Source: a virus. Taken from it: a stretch of DNA of 30,720 nucleotides. Both the position numbers and the translations under genes were made by a program. The notes under the pieces were generated by a model, which saw only the letters and a list, made by a program, of their open reading frames with translations, made no database searches and had not been told where the DNA came from. This document shows, in pieces, positions 20,260-26,160 of this stretch (position 1 is the stretch's first letter; the number at the start of each line of letters is the position of its first letter). The stretch is taken from positions 1 through 30,720 of IMG/VR virus record IMGVR_UViG_3300034407_003762, one strand, 5' to 3'.

Positions 20260-21388
20260 ATCAACCTTTATGAAAATTTATCAAGACATCAATGTTTTTG
20301 ATAAAGCCTTAGAAAGAATTAATTGGTTGTTTGATGAATTTGATACAGTTGCCACAAATATTTCAGGAGGAAAAGATTCAACAGTTGTTCTTGAGCTTTT
20401 GATAAAAGTAGCAAGAGAACGAAATCGTTTGCCGGTAAAAGTTTTATTTTTAGATCAAGAAGCTGAGTGGCAAGGAACAATAGATCAGGTAAAATATTCA
20501 ATGGAGAGAAAAGAAGTAGAGCCATATTGGTTTCAAATACCTTTCGTCATTCAGAATGGTACATCAACAATTGATTGGTGGTTAGAATGTTGGGATAAAG
20601 AAAAAAAAGATTTATGGGTACATCCTTATCAAGAAATATCATACAAAGAAAACATATATGGCACAGATAGATTTTATGAAATAATGGATGCAATCTATGA
20701 AAAAGAATGGGGAGGAAAAATAGCAATCCTTGGAGGTGTAAGAACTCAGGAATCTGCGGTTCGTAAAATTGCTGTTTGTGCAGATGCAACTTATAAAGGT
20801 GAAACTTGGGGAGCAGTAAGAAACAAAAAAAAAGAAATATATTCTTTTTATCCAATATACGATTGGACTTTTCAAGATATATGGAAGTCAATACACGACA
20901 ATGGTTGGAAATATAATTCCGTCTATGATGCACAATATAGATATGGTGTTCCTTTTAATAATATGAGAGTTTCAAATCTTACACACGAAACAGCAATTAG
21001 AAATATTTTTTATTGTCAAGAAATTGAACCAAAAACCTACGAAAGATTGACACAAAGAATTGGAGGTATTGATATGGCTTCTAAATTTCAAGAAGATTTC
21101 TTTGTTTATGAACTACCATATATGTTTAAAGATTGGAAAGAATACAGAGATCATCTTTTAGAAAAAATTATTACCAATAAATATAAGCCATATTTTGAAA
21201 AAATGTTTGCAGATAATGAAAGATTATATAAAGAGGTATTTAAAATATATCCAAATGAAGAGCAAAACTGTACAAAAGCAGAAGTAAAAGCTATATTATC
21301 AAATGATTGGGAAGGAACAAAAATAGGAAATTATAGAAAATCACCAACAATAACTAGATATAGAAGGCAAATAGAACTACAAAAATGA
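20243..21388 (+). CDS. IbrA-like protein, PAPS-reductase/ATP-pyrophosphatase family (DUF3440)
   Basis: This 381-residue protein has the PP-loop SGGKDST (41-47) and an HUP-type fold. KVLFLDQEAEWQGTIDQVKYSM, the WWLECWD...DLWVHPY stretch and GVRTQESAVRKIAV follow. This order is that of IbrA/DUF3440 proteins, relatives of PAPS reductase and of DndC. They activate a substrate by adenylation. IbrA is known as a co-regulator with IbrB in some bacteria; biochemistry is unsettled. The next gene is an IbrB-like protein, with a 4-nt ATGA overlap, so the pair is intact. Confidence 0.82.
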   Translation: MKKTSKSTFMKIYQDINVFDKALERINWLFDEFDTVATNISGGKDSTVVLELLIKVARERNRLPVKVLFLDQEAEWQGTIDQVKYSMERKEVEPYWFQIPFVIQNGTSTIDWWLECWDKEKKDLWVHPYQEISYKENIYGTDRFYEIMDAIYEKEWGGKIAILGGVRTQESAVRKIAVCADATYKGETWGAVRNKKKEIYSFYPIYDWTFQDIWKSIHDNGWKYNSVYDAQYRYGVPFNNMRVSNLTHETAIRNIFYCQEIEPKTYERLTQRIGGIDMASKFQEDFFVYELPYMFKDWKEYRDHLLEKIITNKYKPYFEKMFADNERLYKEVFKIYPNEEQNCTKAEVKAILSNDWEGTKIGNYRKSPTITRYRRQIELQK

Positions 21389-21948
21389 TTACACAACATC
21401 CAATTCATAATGTCCAATGGGTTCACATTGATCAAGTAAAAGCAAATAATTACAACCCAAACTCTGTGGCAAAAAATGAAATGAATCTTTTATACACATC
21501 AATTAAACAAGATGGTTATACACAACCAGTTGTGACATTTTATGATTCTAAATTAGAAAAATATATAATTGTTGATGGTTTTCACAGATACTCCATAATG
21601 AAAATGTATAAAGATATTTACGAAACCACAGATGGCAAACTTCCCATAGTAGTGATAAAAAAAGATATATCAGAAAGAATGGCATCTACAATTCGCCATA
21701 ACAGAGCAAGAGGAAAACATAGTATTGATGGTATGTCCAATATCGTATTCAATATGCTTGATAAGGGAATAGATGATAAAACAATTTGTCAAAACTTAGG
21801 ATTAGAACCTGAAGAATTAATAAGATTGAAACATATAACTGGTTTTAGTAAATTATTTAAAGATACAAAATATTCAAAAGCTTGGGAAACAAGAAGGCAA
21901 TTAGAACTACGGAGAGAATATGAAAATAGAGAAGATAAATCTAAGTGA
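21385..21948 (+). CDS. IbrB-like ParB-domain protein
   Basis: This 187-residue protein has an N-terminal ParB/Srx fold: VHIDQVKANNYNPNSV, SIKQDGYTQPVVTF, VDGFHRYSIM (GFHR at 65-68). The next part, RHNRARGKHSIDGMSNIVFNMLDKG with LGLEPEELIRLKHITG, is the IbrB-specific region with an HTH. Its C-terminus (SKAWETRRQLELRREYENRE) is a charged helix. It pairs with the IbrA-like protein immediately upstream, and its 3' end overlaps the next ParB-like gene by 29 nt. Confidence 0.8.
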   Translation: MITQHPIHNVQWVHIDQVKANNYNPNSVAKNEMNLLYTSIKQDGYTQPVVTFYDSKLEKYIIVDGFHRYSIMKMYKDIYETTDGKLPIVVIKKDISERMASTIRHNRARGKHSIDGMSNIVFNMLDKGIDDKTICQNLGLEPEELIRLKHITGFSKLFKDTKYSKAWETRRQLELRREYENREDKSK

Positions 21949-22489
21949 CATAAAACCATATTGGCGAAACCCAAGAAAAAATGCAGAAGCAGTTGAAGCC
22001 ATAAAAAATAGTATACAAAGATATGGATATAATTCTCCAATACTAATTGACAAAGATAATGTTATCATTGCAGGACATACACGTTTTCTTGCACTCAGAG
22101 ATATGGAAAAAAAAGAGGTAGAGGTTATTCGTTTAGATTTAGATGAAGAAAAAGCAAAAGAATTTAGAATAGTAGATAATAAATCAAATGAATTATCGCT
22201 ATGGGATAATGAAAAATTAATGCAAGAATTGAGAGAAATATCTGACATTGATGAAATGAAACAATATTTTCCAAACGAAGATTTGATAAATTTGATTGCA
22301 GATAATATGAATTATGAGCCAATACAATATTCAGAAGATTCATTTAATAATTCCTTTTCTAACCAACAAGAAAATTTTGAAAACAATGAGGACACACTTC
22401 ATAAAGTTATGTGTCCACATTGCCTGAAGGAGCATTATATCAATAGGAGCGAATTATTGAATTTTGCATCCGACACTAGAGAAGAGTAA
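21920..22489 (+). CDS. ParB-like nuclease-domain protein with C-terminal Cys motif
   Basis: This 189-residue protein contains INLSDIKPYWRNPRKNAEAVEAIKNSIQRYGYNSPILID and IIAGHTRFLAL (GHTR at 52-55), the ParB/sulfiredoxin nucleotide-binding core. Then follow ALRDMEKKEVEVIRLDLDEEKAKEFRIVDNK and a C-terminal tail with MCPHCLKEHY (165-173), a half zinc ribbon. This second, more classical ParB domain sits directly after IbrB. Such phage ParB proteins may be CTP/ATP-dependent or DNA-binding. The last 14 nt overlap the convergent GGCT gene. Confidence 0.75.
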   Translation: MKIEKINLSDIKPYWRNPRKNAEAVEAIKNSIQRYGYNSPILIDKDNVIIAGHTRFLALRDMEKKEVEVIRLDLDEEKAKEFRIVDNKSNELSLWDNEKLMQELREISDIDEMKQYFPNEDLINLIADNMNYEPIQYSEDSFNNSFSNQQENFENNEDTLHKVMCPHCLKEHYINRSELLNFASDTREE

Positions 22490-22895
22490 AATCCGATTCT
22501 TTATACGATCTTTCTTTAGCTTCAAATAAATATTTTTTCTCCAAAGAAAAATCATCGTATCCCTCTTCAATACAGTTAAAGTAATGTTTACTTGGGGGAG
22601 CAACTCTGTTTGTATTCATTACATACGTCATTGCCAACTCACCATTTAATTTGAAAAATATTTTAGAATACAAATTAGGATAACCTTCATAAACATCCAA
22701 AGATTTTTCACAATCCTTTGTAATATCCCAAACACCCATAGGACATTTGAATCCTTCAATTTGTTCCACATCAGCCACACCTCTGAACACCAACCTAAAA
22801 TTAGGTATTAATATTTTTCCCAAAGGTTTTGCTTGAGGACAACGTAGTTTCATTTGTTCCAAATTTAAGTTACTTCCATAAGATAAATATTTCAT
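22476..22895 (-). CDS. Gamma-glutamylcyclotransferase-like (GGCT/AIG2 fold)
   Basis: This 139-residue protein has the YLSYGSNLN motif (YGSN at 6-9) and LDVYEGYPNLY, with catalytic Glu near residue 70; both are diagnostic of the GGCT fold. The family cleaves gamma-glutamyl amides with cyclisation. It follows the amidoligase gene with a shared base (start at 22895 where that gene stops), so the two are translationally coupled. It probably trims or reverses the amide made by the amidoligase. The substrate is unknown. Its 3' end overlaps the ParB gene. Confidence 0.85.
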   Translation of the reverse strand: MKYLSYGSNLNLEQMKLRCPQAKPLGKILIPNFRLVFRGVADVEQIEGFKCPMGVWDITKDCEKSLDVYEGYPNLYSKIFFKLNGELAMTYVMNTNRVAPPSKHYFNCIEEGYDDFSLEKKYLFEAKERSYKESDFTLL

Positions 22896-23926
22896 TATGC
22901 TATCCTTTCATTTAATAAATCACTTCTACCCAAAAAGTAGTATTCCAATTTGTCGCAAACACCAGCGAACAAACTATCAGTTTCAAAGTCAACATCTTTC
23001 ATTGAAGAAACAAACTGATGTAACTTGTCATCATCTAACTTTCTACTGCTTCCAATATACATTGCACATACTTCATCATAAGAAAGAAAACGTGTATGAG
23101 GAGTCATTGTACCAACATTGCCATCTCTTGAAGTTCTGATTGCAGTAAACTTAAAACCAAAACCTCTTTTTTGTGTCATCTCAATGTTGAAATGAGCCAT
23201 AGCACCTTTCAAAACACCAAAAGCTTTTTTCTTTAATTCTCTATCCACATCTCTGTCAGATACAAAAGTTCTATCCATTGAAGTGCCACTCTTCTTTTTG
23301 TCAGACTCTGCAACAAAATCCATTAGAAATAAAATCCAATTTTTAATTTTGAAAGCACTCAATGTACCACTATGGTGTCTAAATTCAATTGTATTGATTC
23401 TTGAATAACCTCTCATACTTGTAGTATTTACTTTGCTTTCTCTTCTTGTAGCATAACCAACTGATTCAGTAATATCAAAACCAACAACTGAACGACAGTA
23501 ATTATTGTTATTATCTCTTCTGCTAGAAGGCATAAAAGCATCAATCTGTTTTTCAAATTTTGCATATCTTTTCAAAATTGATCTTACAGTATCTTCTTCC
23601 ATATTCTCCCAAGAGATATGAACGTGTAAACCACATCTTCTATCAACAGAACCATTTGCAAGTTTTACTGCATTTACAACTGAATCAATTTCAGAAATTC
23701 TGTCAACTGTAAGAATAGGCGAAACTAACTCACCACCTCTCATTGATCTACCTCTGCCTGATGCAACCGTAGAATCATAAGTGATCTTCCAATTATCAAA
23801 GTTAGTAGAAGAATGATATCCCTCAATAGTTGAAGTAATACCAGCTTCTCTTAATTTTTTTTGAACACTACTTGCTGTTGCATTTCTGTATTCAATCTCT
23901 AATCCAAATTTAATAGTATCTTTCAT
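22895..23926 (-). CDS. Putative amidoligase (COOH-NH2 ligase, glutamine-synthetase-like fold)
   Basis: This is a 343-residue protein. IKFGLEIEYR (about 6-14) gives the first metal-binding Glu, and MRGGELVSPIL (62-72) gives the second. CGLHVHIS (98-105) and NTIEFRHHSGTL (178-189) complete the amidoligase_2 signature. The family joins a carboxylate to an amine using ATP. Predicted phage members occur with GGCT-fold partners, as here, and are thought to modify peptides or small metabolites. Start is set by AAGGAGCGATAATG; a TTGACA-17-TAATAT promoter lies upstream. Target could be a protein, cell-wall peptide or modified base. Confidence 0.85.
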   Translation of the reverse strand: MKDTIKFGLEIEYRNATASSVQKKLREAGITSTIEGYHSSTNFDNWKITYDSTVASGRGRSMRGGELVSPILTVDRISEIDSVVNAVKLANGSVDRRCGLHVHISWENMEEDTVRSILKRYAKFEKQIDAFMPSSRRDNNNNYCRSVVGFDITESVGYATRRESKVNTTSMRGYSRINTIEFRHHSGTLSAFKIKNWILFLMDFVAESDKKKSGTSMDRTFVSDRDVDRELKKKAFGVLKGAMAHFNIEMTQKRGFGFKFTAIRTSRDGNVGTMTPHTRFLSYDEVCAMYIGSSRKLDDDKLHQFVSSMKDVDFETDSLFAGVCDKLEYYFLGRSDLLNERIA

Positions 23927-23964
23927 TATCGCTCCTTGTTAAGTTATACTATCTGTATAATTAT

Positions 23965-23993
23965 ATATTAGCCAATACAAAAAAGAATGTCAA
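23965..23993 (-). promoter_or_regulatory. Leftward promoter of the amidoligase operon
   Basis: On the minus strand TTGACA (23988-23993), 17 nt, TAATAT (23965-23970), with a start predicted about 30 nt before ATG 23926. The leader carries AAGGAG. Confidence 0.7.
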
Positions 23994-24028
23994 CAATAAA
24001 GAACAAAAAAAATAAAAAAAAATATTAT

Positions 24029-24046
24029 TGTTGTAAAAATACAACA
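24029..24046. other. Hairpin with A/T-runs between divergent promoters
   Basis: TGTTGTA (24029-24035), AAAA, TACAACA (24040-24046) form a 7-bp stem. On the minus strand it is followed by long U-runs (complement of 24004-24022), so it could end stray leftward transcription. No gene lies just upstream on that strand. Its position between the two promoters is also consistent with an operator. Confidence 0.3.
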
Positions 24047-24080
24047 CAATAAAAAAAATTATACTTTTTGTAAATAAGTG

Positions 24081-24109
24081 TTGACTATTGTTTACATAGT
24101 TAGTATATT
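24081..24109 (+). promoter_or_regulatory. Rightward promoter of the small-protein operon
   Basis: TTGACT (24081-24086), 17 nt, TATATT (24104-24109), then ACAAGGAGTAAAAA before ATG 24131. The leader is the same as that of the leftward 6284 and 5915 genes. Confidence 0.7.
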
Positions 24110-24130
24110 ATAATCTACAAGGAGTAAAAA

Positions 24131-24328
24131 ATGCGAAAAAACAACAAAAAACAAAAAAATACTTTTTTATGTAAGATCAAAGAAAATCTATTATGGATAT
24201 TTCTAGTGATACAGACTTTAACTTTATTGGCTGTATTCTTTGATGTAAATGTGGACAATATATCACAAAATCTTGAGAGAGGTTTTTGGGTTGTTGCTCT
24301 TTATCTTTCAAAGAAGTTGGGAGGTTAG
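24131..24328 (+). CDS. Small single-pass membrane protein
   Basis: This 65-residue protein has a very basic start (MRKNNKKQKNTFLCKIKEN) and then a hydrophobic stretch (LLWIFLVIQTLTLLAVFF). A second weakly hydrophobic helix (GFWVVALYLSKKLGG) closes the protein. Inside-positive topology is implied. It leads a set of small genes whose ribosome binding sites are all strong. Unknown family. Confidence 0.55.
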   Translation: MRKNNKKQKNTFLCKIKENLLWIFLVIQTLTLLAVFFDVNVDNISQNLERGFWVVALYLSKKLGG

Positions 24329-24329
24329 T

Positions 24330-24551
24330 ATGATAACTTTTTCAAAATTCACGATTATAGAAATTGCAAAATGGAAAGAGATCAACGAGCAAGATATTGC
24401 AAAGGCATATACTTGTAAGATGATGGGTGAGTTAGATTTGGCAAAACAGTTTATGTCAAAGTCAACGGATAAAAATCAGTTGAACTCACAAATGGCTCTC
24501 ATTGGAAAACAAAAAGTTTCTAATTGGGATAATGTAAACAAATATTTATAG
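24330..24551 (+). CDS. Small protein of unknown function
   Basis: From ATG 24330 this is 73 residues; GGGAGG at 24319-24324 supports this start. It is helical: MITFSKFTIIEIAKWKEINEQDIAKAYTCKMMGELDLAKQFMSKS, ending NWDNVNKYL. 'CKMMGELDLAKQFM' looks like a tetratricopeptide-like helix turn, but the protein is too short for a claim. No family recognised. Confidence 0.55.
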   Translation: MITFSKFTIIEIAKWKEINEQDIAKAYTCKMMGELDLAKQFMSKSTDKNQLNSQMALIGKQKVSNWDNVNKYL

Positions 24552-24560
24552 GAGATAAAT

Positions 24561-24800
24561 ATGGAACTAAATTATAAAGAAAAGATTACTTTAGATAACA
24601 TTGATGTTAAAATAGATTTTGCATTAAGAAATTCTGAAACTTGGACAGAGTTTAGGGAGTTATGTGTTGATGCTTTTCTTATCTATGGAGAAGAGCAAGG
24701 TATTTCTTCAGGCACTAGTGCAGAAATATTTATGGCAAATGATTATGATTCTGATCTGTTAGAATTATGGAATAGAAACTGTGATAAATATAGGGAGTAG
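24561..24800 (+). CDS. Small acidic protein of unknown function
   Basis: This 79-residue protein is led by TAGGAGATAAAT. It is strongly acidic (LRNSETWTEFRELCVDAFLIYGEEQGISSGTSAEIFMANDYDSDLLELW). Acidic small early proteins of phages sometimes mimic DNA or bind host regulators; nothing here proves it. It stops 3 nt before the next ATG. Confidence 0.5.
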   Translation: MELNYKEKITLDNIDVKIDFALRNSETWTEFRELCVDAFLIYGEEQGISSGTSAEIFMANDYDSDLLELWNRNCDKYRE

Positions 24801-24803
24801 AAA

Positions 24804-25037
24804 ATGGAATTTGTAATAAGAAAAATAAATAAAAATGATAAAGACTTTTTAATACACCACCAATATGAAGAGGAGCTTGATGCTGATTTAGATTTATTGG
24901 CTTATGAAGATAACAGAATAAGCATAAATGAATTTTCATCAATCATAAAAAAAAGTTCCAATCGTTACAAAAAATATTTAATCAATTATTTAGGTAAGAA
25001 AAAGTTTGAACAATTAAACCAAGGAGAAATTAAATGA
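24804..25037 (+). CDS. Small protein of unknown function
   Basis: This 77-residue protein (MEFVIRKINKNDKDFLIHHQ, then an acidic middle EEELDADLDLL, ending KKFEQLNQGEIK) has GGGAG before ATG, overlapping the previous stop. Charged and helical. No family recognised. It overlaps the next gene by ATGA. Confidence 0.5.
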   Translation: MEFVIRKINKNDKDFLIHHQYEEELDADLDLLAYEDNRISINEFSSIIKKSSNRYKKYLINYLGKKKFEQLNQGEIK

Positions 25038-25210
25038 AAAGAAGTAAAAAGTGGATTCAAGAACAAGCTATAAAAATTAGTGAAATCATTATTGAAGATA
25101 ACAAATGGGAATATATACCAAACTCCCTTTACGAAGAAACACAAGAAACTCAAGATGCTGTTTCTGAAGAAATGCATTTATTAAGAATTAAACCAAGGAT
25201 AATTAAATGA
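25034..25210 (+). CDS. Small protein of unknown function
   Basis: This 58-residue frame was read directly: MKRSKKWIQEQAIKISEIII, then a central WEYIPNSLYEET and ending HLLRIKPRIIK. AAGGAG about 8 nt upstream of ATG is strong, and start and stop overlap both neighbours by 4 nt. The tight coupling is the best evidence that it is real. No family recognised. Confidence 0.55.
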   Translation: MKRSKKWIQEQAIKISEIIIEDNKWEYIPNSLYEETQETQDAVSEEMHLLRIKPRIIK

Positions 25211-25335
25211 AAAACTTTTTAGAAAACTTAGGATTATTTATCATCTGTTTAGGAATTATGGGAATGTTTTATGTATTACTGCATTTTGCTCCTTTATGGG
25301 ATCAATGGGTGATTGATACAAGAAACAATATATGA
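25207..25335 (+). CDS. 42-residue membrane protein
   Basis: MKNFLENLGLFIICLGIMGM continues into FYVLLHFAPLWDQWVIDTRNNI. One transmembrane helix (about 8-28) is followed by an amphipathic end with two Trp. AAGGA seven nt upstream and ATGA overlap support the start. Role unknown. Confidence 0.5.
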   Translation: MKNFLENLGLFIICLGIMGMFYVLLHFAPLWDQWVIDTRNNI

Positions 25336-25377
25336 TAGAACATAGATAATTAAATGATTAAATTTTTGTAGAGGTAT

Positions 25378-25500
25378 ATGGCAAAGAGATATCACAAAGT
25401 AGAAATAACTTTTACAAAAAAAACAAAAAGAAGATTCAAAAAAGATGGGCTAAGACATAGAAAGAAACTTAGCCCAAAATCTCATTTAAGGCATAAATAG
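25378..25500 (+). CDS. 40-residue extremely basic protein, possible
   Basis: The frame MAKRYHKVEITFTKKTKRRF runs on through KKDGLRHRKKLSPKSHLRHK. Nearly half the residues are Lys, Arg or His. GAGG four nt before ATG supports translation. A nucleic-acid-binding or packaging-related peptide is conceivable next to terminase. The same DNA contains a 9-bp hairpin (25446-25476), so coding and structural signals overlap; which is under selection is not clear. Confidence 0.4.
   Translation: MAKRYHKVEITFTKKTKRRFKKDGLRHRKKLSPKSHLRHK
25446..25476. terminator. 9-bp hairpin upstream of terminase, leftward terminator or packaging-region structure
   Basis: TGGGCTAAG (25446-25454) pairs perfectly with CTTAGCCCA (25468-25476) around a 13-nt loop. 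On the minus strand a U-run follows (complement of the A-run before 25446). No U-tract follows on the plus strand. It lies about 145 nt before the small terminase gene. Confidence 0.4.
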
Positions 25501-25620
25501 CAAGGTACTAGAGGTCAAAGACACATTGATTTGTTCACCCAGCCTTCTTAAAATCGCTTGATTTTTTACAAAATGTACAAAAAAGTTTGAATTTAGCAGA
25601 AATGGTGCTATTTTGTATAT
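25501..25620. other. Non-coding gap before terminase, candidate packaging/promoter region
   Basis: I see no ORF here. It holds a short inverted repeat (AAATC GCTT GATTT near 25552-25566), a repeated ACAAAA/ACAAAAAA block, and a TTGAAT-16-TATTTT promoter (25587-25614). Phage cos/pac sites often lie just before or inside the small terminase gene, so this is a reasonable place to look, but no defined site can be read from the sequence. Confidence 0.3.
25587..25614 (+). promoter_or_regulatory. Rightward promoter of the terminase/head operon, apparently leaderless
   Basis: TTGAAT (25587-25592), 16 nt, TATTTT (25609-25614), then 6 nt to ATG 25621. No ribosome binding site precedes the ATG. ATTTTGTATATATG, ending on this ATG, also occurs at 12887-12900 in the Cro-like gene's promoter. 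Confidence 0.45.
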
Positions 25621-26160
25621 ATGCAAAAACATAGTGAAGAATTAATAGAAAGAATAAGACAAGAGTTTGTTCAAGGTTTTATGGATGGAGAAGTGCGAGT
25701 TTATCCAACGATTGAAGAATTATCAAAGAAACATAAAATCCCTGCAATCACTCTTTATCGTAAATCAAAAGAATGGAAACAACAGAAAATAAAATTTCAA
25801 CAAGAACTCAGTTTGGAGATTGACGAGAACAAAAAAAAGAAAATGGCAAAAGATGCAGTAGACTTTGATGAGAATAATTTACGAATAGCCAAAGCATTAC
25901 AAAACGAAATAGTGGCATTACTTTCTTTATCCAATAAGAAGAGAAGAGAAAATGATGACAGACCATACTTAACTGCAAGTAGTTTAAATTCATTAGGTAT
26001 GGCACTATCAACTTGCCAAAGAGTAGGCAGATTAGCATTAGGAGAATCAACTGATAATACAAATGTTACAACAAACGAATCCACAGTTAACGAAGCTTTC
26101 CAACTTATTGAAGAAATCTTGGGAAGTTCCGATACAAAAAGCAAGTCTGAATTACATTAA
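25621..26160 (+). CDS. Terminase small subunit
   Basis: This 179-residue protein recognises the packaging site and activates the large subunit. An HTH region (YPTIEELSKKHKIPAITLYRKSKEW, about 28-52) is followed by helices typical of small terminases (KKKKMAKDAVDFDENNLRIAKALQNEI...LSSLNSLGMALSTCQRVGRLALGES). The call depends on HTH plus position before the large subunit. The ATG has no ribosome binding site (leaderless geometry). It overlaps the large subunit frame by 98 nt, an unusually long overlap. Confidence 0.75.
   Translation: MQKHSEELIERIRQEFVQGFMDGEVRVYPTIEELSKKHKIPAITLYRKSKEWKQQKIKFQQELSLEIDENKKKKMAKDAVDFDENNLRIAKALQNEIVALLSLSNKKRRENDDRPYLTASSLNSLGMALSTCQRVGRLALGESTDNTNVTTNESTVNEAFQLIEEILGSSDTKSKSELH

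Noticed and set aside
22897-23139. An 80-residue plus-strand frame opposite the amidoligase.
   Set aside because: It lies fully inside a gene with clear catalytic motifs, has no ribosome binding site, and is His/Leu/Ser-rich as antisense shadows usually are.
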